Assembly: GCA_020650975.1 (NCBI GenBank)
Contig: JAIPMN010002291.1
Coordinates: forward strand, 11,546 to 38,617
Direction of reading: 5' to 3'
From: Apostichopus californicus
Taxonomy: Eukaryota; Echinodermata; Holothuroidea; Aspidochirotida; Stichopodidae
DNA: 27,072 nucleotides
The notes under the pieces are model-generated. The model saw only the letters and a list, made by a program, of their open reading frames with translations, ran no database searches and was not told the DNA's origin. Below are positions 9,092 through 19,693 of this stretch, in pieces. The position numbers and the translations under genes were made by a program. Position 1 is the first letter of the stretch, and each line of letters starts with the position of its first letter.

Positions 9092-12000
9092 ATGAATCAA
9101 TTCATTGGTAAGTATTCGTACTTAGAAGAGTTACTTAAAAGTTAAAGTTTAAGCAGCATACTGCATAGGCAGTGTAAGTCTGTAGTCTAGCTTAGGCTAA
9201 CTTAGGCTAGCTTAGGCTAACTTAGGCTAGGACTCGAGTAGAAGGTTAGGCCTTGGCTATGCTAACTTACTTTGTTTTGGCAGGTCACTAAAATAAGAAA
9301 AAGAGCAATCTCTATGTTATTGTGCCTTAACGTAAGATATGTAGGGTATCTTGGTTCTAACAACTTATAAGGTAGATTAGATTTAGGTAGACCAATTAAC
9401 ATCACTAGATTTTGCATAGGCTAGGCCATAATATTAAATGTTTTGTGAAATGATTTTCACTTGTTAATTTGACAAGTGTTAAGTTTAATTAAATTAACCT
9501 AGGCCTAGGCTAATTTAGTTATTGCATAGAAGTAACTGTTTGTGATCTATATCAGCATGGTCAATACACAACCGTAAACAAAATAGTCTTCAGATGCGGC
9601 CCGATCAAGATTTTAACGCAGGCGTATACTTGTATCGTCCACTTTTTATGGAGGAAATGTCTGAAAACACCTGTTTATTATTGCGTTGGTAGGAAATGAC
9701 ACAATTTTACAAGCTACATCGGTACGGCCGAGAGAAAGATCTTACTTTTCAAGAAAAGGGACCTTCAGTCTAGCCACAAAAGTGAAGTAGTCCTAGGCCA
9801 TACGGTCTTAATTAAACATAACAGAGAGATTTGATTGGTGCATGATCTGTCGGGCAGGGCTTGCAATTTTTGATTGAAGTTGTAGAATTTGGCGTATTTT
9901 ATCCAGCTCAAAATGTGTAACGACAGATAACTCAATTAAACTAATAAATATTGAAATGAAAATTGCATACTACAAAGGTGTTATTTTTCACTGAGCTTTA
10001 ATAGTGCAGTAAGCTGGAAAGGTGGAAGGTTAAAACAAGTACTGAGACTTAAGGCAAGCTTAATGGTAACATTTTTAACCAATCAGTATCAATCTACTCC
10101 CAGACTGCTAAATTGGTCGACCTTCGACTAGCCTGGATTTGCTTTAGAGTGTGATATGATCTGTCTTTTCTCTGTCCTTTCTCTTTTTCAAGGTCTTGCC
10201 ATTTTGGCGGTAGCCATTTCGTTATCGAACGCCAAATCAGATGTAATTCAGCTCACACCAGAGGTTTTCAATGACAAAGTAGTAAATAGTGATTCAGTTT
10301 GGTTGGTAGAATTTTTTGCACCTTGGTAAGTTCTTGCAATGGTATAATCATGTACTTATAACCCACAGGCTTACATACAAACACATCCAATTATCGTTTT
10401 CCTTGCATTAATTAAAATTATAACTATGTATCTTGTAATGACATGTTAGATATGTCATGTATGTTTTGTTACTTTAAGGACTTTATTCTTTTAAGGACCA
10501 GTTTTTTAAAGTTACTTTATTTTTGTTATTTTAAGGACCAGTGAAAACAGATCAGAGAGGTAGATTGCAAAAAGTTTGGACATACTGTTATTCACGTAAA
10601 TTAGTTTGTTTAATTTTTGTGTAGTACAGGCTTTTGATATTAAGGTATCTCCATTTTTATCTTTAGGTGTGGACACTGTAAATCTCTAGCTCCAGAGTGG
10701 GAGAAGGTTGCCACTGCTTTGAAGGTTTGTATTTCATTGTTTGGCAAAATGTGTGCAAAGGTAAAACAAGATTGAAAAGGGAATCAGTTAGTGGGAATTG
10801 TATGGCAAAATGTGTGTGAAGGTAAAATATGATTGAAAAGGGAATGAGTTAGTGGGAATTGTTTGGCAAGATGTGTGCGAAGGTTAAATATGATTGAAAA
10901 GGGAATAAGTTAGTGGGGTGTGGGAGGCAGTGAGAGTGGAAGGGATGATAAAGTTTCATATTGTTGGTAGTATTTTCTACTGCAAAATGACTTTTGTGTG
11001 CAGACTTGGAAGAGTACAGTAAGTAACATAAATGAGGTAGGGATAAGGGGTGGGGGGAGGGAGAGTGGGAGGGAGAGGTGGAAAGGATCCATTTGTGCAG
11101 ATACATCATCAATGGCTTGTCTAAGGGTAGGCAAGGGAGGGGGGGGGGCTGTGGGGACTTTGAATATAGTAACTTCCATCTTAAGACCACCAGATCAATG
11201 CCTGATCCTGTGTCTGCTAGCCCCCCAACCAGCTTACTGTGCATTGTCTCCCACTTTTATGAACTGCTTAGATGAACTAAATGGTTTCTATATCACTCAT
11301 ATGCTTTATAAAAAAATCAGATTTCCCCTTGAGTAACCCTGCTTTCCTGGTATGTCTCCTCATCCCCTCCCCGCTCCCCCACCCCAAACTTACCCAAGAA
11401 AATCTTAAATGTTATATATTTAGACTCTAAATTAGGTCTAACATGCTAGCGTCTGCTAAGAACTACTCTTAATTATATTGTGTGGAATTAGAAGTTTGGG
11501 GGGGGGGGGTGTGTGTGTCCACCCCCGCATCCCCCTGCACCAGCAACTGGCTTTCACGCAAATCTTTCTTCTCATGGTAGGGTGTCGTTAAAGTTGGAGC
11601 TGTGGATGCCGATCAACATAAATCTCTTGGAAGTCAATTTGGTGTTCGAGGATTCCCAACTATCAAAATTTTTGGCTTAGATAAATCAAAACCAGAAGAT
11701 TACCAAGGTACACTTTTACTTGTTATTTTTTTCCCCTTTCAAAACAATACCTGGTATACTTAACCATTATGAAATTGACACTGATTATAAAATTATTCTT
11801 CTTAATTTTTGTCGTTTATTCCTTTTTTGCTCCATTTATATGATCATCTCGGGAAAAATTCTCGTTGATTTCAGTCGGGGTTTTATCTTGTAACCTCATT
11901 AAATGCATTCAATGTTGGGCATCTCTTCCTCTGGGACCATACAGTAGTAGTTCGGTGGTGAATAATCGCACAACTCAATCAGGATGTACTTCTTTGTCAA

Positions 12001-15000
12001 AAGTGTGCTACATCTACATCTTCACTATTTTTGATCTATTAATTCAGCAGGGGGTTATCTTCCATTTCTTCTGAATTCTCCCTTACCAGGTTACAGTATC
12101 GGGTAGTAATTTTCTTCTTGTTTTGATATCTTTACACTTACAGGTGGAAGAACAGCACCACCTATTGTGGATAAGGCGCTTGAGGTTGCAAAGAAAACTG
12201 TGAAGGACAGACTTGGTGGCAAGAGTGGCAGCAGTGGTGGCAAGAGTGGTGGCAGCAGTGGTGGCAAGAGTGGCGGTGGCGACGGTGTAAGTCACTGCTC
12301 AACTCAAGTTTAATGGCTGTTGAATTTTTTTTCTCCGCAATACATAATGGTTCATCTAGGAAAGTCACTTGGGTTGAGAGTATGCCATACCTTAACGTAA
12401 CAACTTAAAATCATAAAAAATGTGCAAGAAAAGGGAAAAAAAGACAGTAAGTCTAACCTGCTCCACCATCAACTCTGGAGTCGTGAAAGTGGAGGGCTAC
12501 AAATATATGTTGATGTTGTAGGTTATTCCTATGTTACATAAGACATGATCAAATCTATTATGTACTGTATGTACTGTAGGCAATGATTTTAAAGCAGTTT
12601 CAGCAGTGAATGGTTTTGAAAAGCTAACAGTTGTTTGTATGTATACAGTAGCTTAAAGTTAGATCTTTAAATACAGGCTACCCAAGCCTAGCGCACTTTT
12701 AGTGAAGTCCGCAAATGATCTGCCGGGAGGACTTATCCATTACCCACAAGCCCCACCCCCCCCCACCCCCATGGCTCCAAATTGATTCTCAGAATGCATG
12801 AAAGCTATGTTGGACTATATGTGTAGACTTGATTTTAAACTTAATAAGTGATGTCCGTCGGTAAACTCTGGAAACTCCCCCATGTTATACGGGCAGTATA
12901 GTATCGGTAAAATCAACTGTAACAGAGATTTTTTGAATGAAGAGTTTGTTTACTTTCCCCATGATTGTTTTTGCTCTTTTCTGACTTTTTCTCTTATTTT
13001 TTCAGGGTGGCAAGGACGCGGTGGTCACTCTTACAGACTCCAACTTCGAGGAACTCGTGTACAACAGCAAAGAACCATGGCTGGTAGAATTTTTTGCCCC
13101 TTGGTGCGGCCACTGCAAGAACCTGGCTCCAGAGTTTGCTCAGGCCGCTGGGGAGCTGAAGGGCAAATTTAAGTTGGGAGCCTTGGATGCCACTGCTCAC
13201 ACCATCATCGCCTCCAGATTTGGGGTAAAAAAACCCAGAAAAAACATTGTTCTTTACTTTCAGAAATTAAGGTATCTGTGGAGGTTGTTTTACTGCAGAG
13301 TTTTTACACAATGCCGATTCTTTTGCTGTTCAATAGTGTTTGGCTTAAGTGCCTTATTGGTTCCCTATGAGAATGATACCCAAAAAAAAAAAGTCCCACA
13401 AGTAATTGTTAATTTATAAAATTGATAAGAATTCTGCATTTTGGGTAATTTCATAAGCGCATGAGGGTGATACCCTTCACTTTCAGGACTATTATAGATT
13501 TATCGTATTGGTGCAGGAACACTTTATTTTTTTGACGTTAATGGTGGTGATGTCAATGGTGGTGATGTTAATGATGGTGATGTCAATGGTGATGATGTTA
13601 ATGGTAGTGATGTCAATGGTGATGAGGTCAATGGTGGTGATGTCAGTGGTAGTGATATTAATGGTGGTGGCGTCAATCGTGGTGATGTTAATGGTGGTGA
13701 TGTCAATGTGGTGATGTTAATGGTGGTGATGTTAATGTGGTGATGTCAATGGTTGCAATGTCATTTGTAGTGATATTAATGGTGGTGACATCAATGGTGG
13801 TGATGTCACTGGTGGTGACGTTAATTGTAGTGACGTCAATGGTGGTGATCATGTGATGTCAATGGTGGTGATGTCAATGGTGGTGATGTCAATGGTAGTG
13901 ACGTTAATGGTGGTGGTTATGCTAGCGGTTGTATAAGTCTCAGGAATGTACTAACCCTTCTGCACTGATCCAGCTTTCCATTTATATCAACACTATCATA
14001 ATGTTTTTAATACTTGCGTTGCTTTTCCGGACAGATACAAGGATACCCAACTCTCAAGTACTTCCCTGTGGGGTCAGGAGGTCAGAGTGATGCTAAAGAC
14101 TATGACGGCGGGAGAACATCATCTGGCATCGTCTCATGGTGTATGGACAAAGCAGCTGACCTTCTGCCTACTCCCGAGGTCAAGGAGGTGAGAGTGAATT
14201 GTTGTCGCAACTCTATTACCATCTTAAAACCGTGGATAATGTATCCGGTATCTCATCGCAAATTGCTATGCAAATGCTATATGAGTACAAAGATACATAG
14301 TTTTTTTTTTTTTACACAGAACCATAGTATTTGATAAGAGGCAAAGTTCATAGCCTTCAAAAAGAGCTATGCGAAATTTTTACACTACATCATTCCTTGT
14401 AAAACATTTCCAAGATTCTGTGAAAATGATGCCACCTTGGGTCCTTGACCTCTTCAATTTACTTGTTGCAAAAATTTCTTCAGTTTTGCATTATGGTAAG
14501 CCCCCCCCCCCCGTTAAGAAAAATATCAATCTTGCTTAACTTGATACAATATTTGCGAGAAAGTGGCCATTTTCCCATTTATGATATCTGCATATTTTGA
14601 CCGTATCATTTTGCCAACGATTGGGTTATACACAGACAAGATTGAATGGGTTCTTCTTACGATGTTTGAAACACAGTTGGCCCAAGTCACTTTCCAAAAC
14701 CATTTCATGTTCTAGTTTTCGATATCCAGCAGCCATCTTTGACTTATACAGAAAGACGTTGTTTCGTTGTTAATATTATATCAGAATGTCTAATATTATA
14801 TCAGAATGTCAAATCAATGTCACGCTTCATAAGTAATGTCAATTTTGCAGATTGTTGATGATGCTGTACTTAAAGAAGCTTGCGAAGAGAGCCCCCTATG
14901 CATCGTTGCAGCTTTACCGCACATTTTGGACACTGGAGCCGACGGTCGCAATACATACATCAAAATGATGACGGAACTAGCAGATAAATACAAACAAAGG

Positions 15001-17476
15001 CAATGGGGGTACGTTGATCATAGACTTTATTCTTATACTTGTATTTTCATGTTTTTTTTGGGGGGGTGAGAGAGTAGGGGTGGGTAGCATTAGTAGGGTG
15101 TATATGAGGGGAAGGGGGGGTGGTGTGGGCTTCTGTTTGTCAGCCTTCTCCCTGTGTTTTTGTCTCAATGAGGTGAAACAGGTGCGTGTTTAATCCCATG
15201 GTTTGGCCTGTGTTTCATAATGTATTTAAAGGCATCACTGGAATCCACATAATACATTAATGCAGATAACTTGGAAAATTTTTCCGCATTTTCTCAAAAC
15301 TGGATGTTGAAATAAGAGAATGTTTCTCACTCCTCCAGATGGGTTTGGACCGAAGCAGGAAAACAACAGAAACTAGAAGATACCCTGGGATTTGGTGGGT
15401 TCGGTTATCCAGCACTGGCAGCAGTCAACGCTCGTAAGAAGAAGTTGGCTGTCTTCAAAGGATCTTTCAGCATAGAAGGACTTGGAGAATTTATGAGGTA
15501 AGCCCAGAACCTAATACCTTCGGTAGGATTCGATGGGGCTTGTGGACAACCAAGAGTAGAATAGGACATCAGTTAATATTGATGAAACTATTTGAATTAT
15601 CAAGACTGTTATCATTCATTAACATTAGTTACTATACTATTATTAATTTCACTGTTACCTCTATTTGTTATTAGGATAACAAAGTTCTTTTTTTTTTCTA
15701 TTTTGCTCAATAAATGCAAAACTGTTGCATTTTTGAAGCATGAAAGGAAATATGAATTTTGCTTTTTATTTGTTCAAACCAGCATTTTTTCAAAACATGG
15801 TTTAATATTTGTGGATGTCAAAGTTTTGTTGTTGATTACAGTTTACTTGATGTAAGAAACAATTCCAAAAAAGACAGCTTTTTGCAATTTGAACAATTGT
15901 CATTCATATAATATATATATTATATATATATATATAAGTCTGTTCAAAGAATCTCTTTCGAGATCCGGCTTTAGAAATCACAAATGATTTCGAGTTGGTT
16001 AGAATCATGTTTGATCTCTGGAGTAAGCAAATATGTCACCAAAACGGAACTAGTATTGTTCGATACAGGTGACAAACGCCTACAGTGGAATTACCACCTT
16101 CCTTACCAGTTTCAAACCTCTGGACCCACAATCAGCGTCCATGGCCTAGTTGGTTAGGGTGTCCGCTTATAAAGCGGCAGGCCCGGGTTCGAATCCCGGT
16201 GGAGGCTGGAAGTTTTTTCACTGTTCTTGTTTTTCCAACTCATTACAATTTCAATTATATATATATATATTTATATATATACATATCTATATATTTATTT
16301 TTTTGGAGGGGCGGGGGGGATTATCTATACCTCGGCCATACATGTTAACTAATTTGATCTTGTTATTTTACAGAGCTGTTGCTGTTGGCAGGGGTTCAAC
16401 TGAACCACTGAGGGGAGACACTTTACCAACAGTAGACACTGTGGAACCATGGAACGGTAAAGATGGAGAGGTAAATATAAACAATATATATTGATATGTA
16501 ATATAGTATACCTATACAGTAACTTACAGCATGTTGTTACTAGAGTTTCACGCCTGTGCTACGATCATCAGACAACTGGACACAGAAACGATCGAGTGGC
16601 CTGATTTTTCTCCTAGCACTGCTGGGTGGCCTGTTACCATGGCAACACTTTGAGATGAGCTCAATGTTTTTGTTTATTCTGTCCTTTGTACATAAAGATT
16701 GCCGGCTTTTCTTCTACGCAGAGGTTGCACTGGTCCGATTTGGGTTTGTTGTGTGTTCGATCCCGGTTGTCTGATGATCGCCACACAGGAATTAAGATCT
16801 GTGAAATGTCAGTCCAGGGTGAGAGATATAATTACCCAACTCTTTGATGGAAAACTTTAAAAGTTGATATCCAAAATCTCTCTTGTGTAGGTTAGTAATG
16901 TACAGGACTAGCAAATTGTACAATGCAGTTGTAGAATGTAAGTTCTTTATTGTATGCAAAAGAAACTCCTCCCCCCGCCCCCCCCTCCTCCCCAGACTTG
17001 TTCCATATTTTCGATTGGTCACTGTGAAATGGCGGTCAATCCATGGAAAACCTTTCAATGGCCTTTTTCTTGATTTCGGTTTTCAAATGGTTTGGTTTTC
17101 AAAAGGGAGTGTTAGCTCAGTGGTTAACCCCGGTGCCTTTCAATCATAAGGTCCCGAGTTCGAGTCACTCCAAGATTTATGTATGTCGTCCAGTTTACAG
17201 AGTTGTTGACAATTGACAATTCGTAATCATGGACGTTAAAATATGAATCTAAGAGACTGACTTTGGTCAGCTTGAGGCTTTGATAAGCCAGTGATGGCTT
17301 CCTTGCGAGTTCCTGCTTGCAGGAGGATTTAAAGTACATTAAAAATTAACACAACTAATTTGATTCCTTTTGTTTTCTTTGTTTTTGTTTCCCTGCAGCT
17401 TCCAGTAGAAGATGATATTGACCTGAGCGACTTTGATATGGATGATGACGAAGACTCGGGAAAGGATGAACTTTGA
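9092..17476 (+). CDS. PDIA6: protein disulfide-isomerase A6 (P5), complete, 11 coding exons
   Basis: An ER-lumen thiol oxidoreductase/isomerase that forms and rearranges disulfides. Exons: 9092-9107, 10193-10325, 10667-10724, 11581-11707, 12144-12286, 13006-13224, 14035-14187, 14851-15008, 15339-15497, 16374-16470, 17399-17476. All introns are GT-AG and all phases join, giving 446 residues (human PDIA6 is 440). The start ATG opens a signal peptide (about 1-19, ending SNA). The first thioredoxin domain (about 22-130) has active site CGHC 51-54 and cis-Pro motif GFPT (Pro95). A Gly/Lys/Ser linker (about 137-162) follows. The second domain has CGHC 193-196 and GYPT (Pro237). A third, CxxC-free domain spans about 285-410. 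The tail (422-446) is acidic and ends KDEL, the ER-retrieval signal. The first exon is very short (16 coding bases); its donor GTAAGT and phase support it. Confidence 0.96.
9191..9230 (+). repeat. 10-bp tandem repeat
   Basis: Four perfect head-to-tail units of CTTAGGCTAA or CTTAGGCTAG. The last base alternates A/G, so the true period may be 20 bp. It lies in PDIA6 intron 1, the rest of which (to 10192) shows nothing notable. Confidence 0.85.
10740..10917 (+). repeat. 61-bp tandem repeat, three copies
   Basis: Units start at about 10740, 10801 and 10862. Each contains GGCAAAATGTGTG (or a close variant), AAGGTAAAA-like, GATTGAAAAGGGAAT and AGTTAGTGGG. It lies just after the donor of PDIA6 exon 3. 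The rest of this intron (to 11580) is G-rich near 11041-11150 and carries a G run at about 11498-11508. Confidence 0.85.
13533..13917 (+). repeat. 15-bp minisatellite in PDIA6 intron 6
   Basis: About 25 units of AATGGTGGTGATGTC/T. GTC and GTT endings often alternate, giving a partial 30-bp period. Because 15 is divisible by three, long false open frames appear on both strands. It contains a TGACGTCA palindrome at 13831-13838. Confidence 0.9.
15905..15938. repeat. AT microsatellite
   Basis: Short run of TATATA in PDIA6 intron 9, just before dispersed repeat copy C. Confidence 0.8.
15975..16320 (+). repeat. dispersed repeat with tRNA-like unit, copy C
   Basis: The most complete of three copies. 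The tRNA-like unit is 16135-16206: A-box TGGCCTAGTTGG, B-box GGTTCGAATCC, acceptor arms GCGTCCA and TGGAGGC pairing 6 of 7, and a T-stem CCGGG/CCCGG. The anticodon loop TTATAAA would give ATA by strict counting; a TAT reading would need a shifted stem. About 110 bases upstream and 100 downstream are shared with copy B. It lies in PDIA6 intron 9 and ends in AT repeats and a G run. Confidence 0.75.
16546..16797. mobile_element. small inverted-repeat element
   Basis: CCTGTGCTACGATCATCAGAC at about 16553 is matched in reverse complement by GTCTGATGATCGCCACACAGG ending 16789, with three mismatches. GTTTCAC and GTGAAAT add outer pairing. The interior (about 190 bases) is not coding. It lies in PDIA6 intron 10. 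Confidence 0.6.
17105..17172 (+). repeat. tRNA-like (SINE head) fragment
   Basis: GGGAGTG and CACTCCA form acceptor-like arms, with A-box TTAGCTCAGTGG and B-box-like AGTTCGAGTCAC. The anticodon arm (CCTT/AAGG) has an 8-base loop and the D-arm is irregular, so it is not a working tRNA gene. It lies in the last PDIA6 intron. Confidence 0.55.
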
Positions 17477-18720
17477 CCTAGTTCTATCTTAATCTAATAT
17501 TAATATTCTTTGAAAGTCATTTCTTTTATGGGTACTAAGAAAAGCAGAGAGCGGATAAAAAAATAAAACAAAAGCCCCAAAAATATAGCAAATTTATACA
17601 GAGAAAAAAAAAGAGAAACAAGGAAGAGAACAAGCATTAAGGACTTGAGGCAAACTGTATCGGAAGATTAGGATACACATTAAGAGGCATTTCATCTGGT
17701 TGTCATAAGTTTAAAATCCAGCCTCTTGAGCACTTGGGAATATGCTGATGGTCATGTAGGCATGGTGGTGAGTTATGTTGGTGATGGAAAAAATTAGGAA
17801 ACGAAAAAATAATATGCATGTTCCATTTGCGGTATGTTAATATCATTAATTGTTTCAATTTTATAGTAAATTTAGGCTGACATACTTTCTTTTTTTTTTG
17901 GCCAAAGTGATAGCTACATTGTGGATATTTTACTGGACGGTATATCGACAAATACAATAATAACAAAAATATAATTTCAGTGAAAATAATCGTCAAAGTC
18001 ATCATGTTTCCTGCATGAACTAGTTTCTTAATTTGTCTTTCGTTTTGATGTAGTTGTTTGATGTAATTAGATGAGGCCGGGCCCATTAATAAGCGGGGAG
18101 TGTAGATGGGGAAACCGTGGCTGTTTGGTAATGACCGTTTGGAATAAAATGGTCTTCAAGTAGAAATTAGAACTGAGTGTAAAAGAAAGTTTGTGTCAGT
18201 AATGACATATTTGGTTGTTGTAATGCATCTTACACTTTGACAAGTAATCTTATGGACGTTTAAGGTTATCAAGTGATCATGTAACAACATCAGTAAAGGC
18301 AATTATTATTTTTGTACAACATCTAAAATCCAGGACAGGCATTGGGCTTTACTCTGTTTTGTAATTTCTAAAGCAGACATATGAAATGGCTTACTGGGCT
18401 TGGAGAATGTTTGTCCATCACCTATTTGGTTCGGTATGTCGTTAGAGAACCGCATTTGACATTTGTTTGTTTCCGACGAAATAAATGCTAGTCCTTCAGA
18501 AAACATAATAGTCAAGTAAATGATCAAAGTGTGATGAGTGACAAGTTTTTCCTCTCTCTCTGATAAGAATGTGATTAGTATCAAGTTTAATGTAAAAGTG
18601 CTGCGCTCTTAATTTGCGGTCTTTGTGACGGGCATCTGATAATTTTTACAAGGCTTTGCTTTCATTCTGTACAAAATTCATTCCTTTTCTCTTGAAAACT
18701 GTAAATAAACATGTTTGACT
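17477..18720 (+). other. PDIA6 3' untranslated region
   Basis: Sequence from the stop codon to the best poly(A) signal. Two earlier AATAAA hexamers lie at 17562-17567 and 18143-18148 and could give shorter transcripts. No long conserved frame is present. Confidence 0.6.
18704..18709 (+). terminator. PDIA6 poly(A) signal (best candidate)
   Basis: AATAAA is followed within about 10-25 bases by the GT-rich stretch GTTTGACTGTGTGTGGGGG, a good downstream element. This is the only one of the three AATAAA sites in the region with such a stretch close by. Confidence 0.6.
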
Positions 18721-18850
18721 GTGTGTGGGGGTCTGTATACAAAGAAAATGCTATAATATTCTCATGTCTATGTGAAACTAGGTCACATAAGGTAGCTAGT
18801 TCTCTGTGTGCATAATACTGTGTTGTTCTAGTACCCTTATTGATTTTGCA

Positions 18851-19693
18851 GGTATTGAGTATGCAGGTACTCCTATAATGAGAATGCAGGTACTCCCGTG
18901 TTGAGTATGCAGGTACTCCTGTATTCTTCTATTGTGGAACTACTGTATTGAGAATGCAGGTACTCCGGTATTGAGTATGCAGGCACTCCTGTATTGTTAT
19001 ACTGCAGGTTCTACTGTATTGAGTATGCAAGTACTCCTATATTGAGAATGCAGGTACTCCCGTGTTGAGTATGCAGGTACTCCTGTATTGTTCTATTGTA
19101 GGAACTACTGTATTGAGAATGCAGGTACTCCCGTATTGAGTATGCAGGCACTCATGTATTGTTATACTGCAGGTTCTACTGTATTGGGTATGCAGGTACT
19201 CCTATATTGATTATGAAGGTACTCCCGTGTTGAGTATGCAGGTACTCCTGTATTGTTCTATTGTAGGAACTACTGTATTGAGAATGCAGGTACTCCGGTA
19301 TCGAGTATGCAGGCACTCCTGTATTGTTATACTGCAGGTACTACTGTATTGAGTATGCAGGTACTCCTATATTGAGAATGCAGGTACTCCTGTGTTGAGT
19401 ATGCAGGTACTCCTGTATTATTCTATTGTAGGAACTACTGTATTGAGAATGCAGGTACTCCTGTATTGAGTATGCAGGCACTCCTGTATTGATATACTGC
19501 AGGTTCTACTGTATTGGGTATGCAGGTACTCCTATATTGAGAATGCAGGTACTCCTGTATTGAGAATGCAGGTACTCCCATATTGAGTATGCAGGTACTC
19601 CTGTATTGAGAATGCAGGTACTCCCGTATTGAGTATGCAGGTACTCCTGTATTGTTATACTGCAGGTTCTACTGTATTGAGTATGCAGGTAGT
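18851..19693 (+). repeat. 23-bp minisatellite with higher-order structure
   Basis: The monomer is about GAGTATGCAGGTACTCCTGT plus ATT. Variant monomers (TTCTATTGTAGGAACTACTG and TTATACTGCAGGTTCTACTG types) recur in fixed order. The GTGTTGAGTATGCAGG junction starts near 18898, 19062, 19227 and 19392, a period of 164-165 bp, or seven monomers. After about 19550 the order becomes simpler. Confidence 0.92.

Noticed and set aside
10849-11336. Open frames on both strands in PDIA6 intron 3
   Set aside because: They arise from G/A-rich low-complexity sequence and the 61-bp repeat; no domain or splice support.
13508-13714. Met/Val repeat open frame (and its antisense)
   Set aside because: A product of a 15-bp tandem repeat whose unit is divisible by three, inside a PDIA6 intron.
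16135-16206. Functional tRNA gene
   Set aside because: Although nearly cloverleaf-like, it has mismatches in the acceptor and anticodon stems, sits inside a repeat present in three copies, and a damaged copy of the same unit is at 462-524.
18851-19693. CRISPR-like array
   Set aside because: Units are contiguous 23-bp monomers without unique spacers, in an animal genome; it is a minisatellite.
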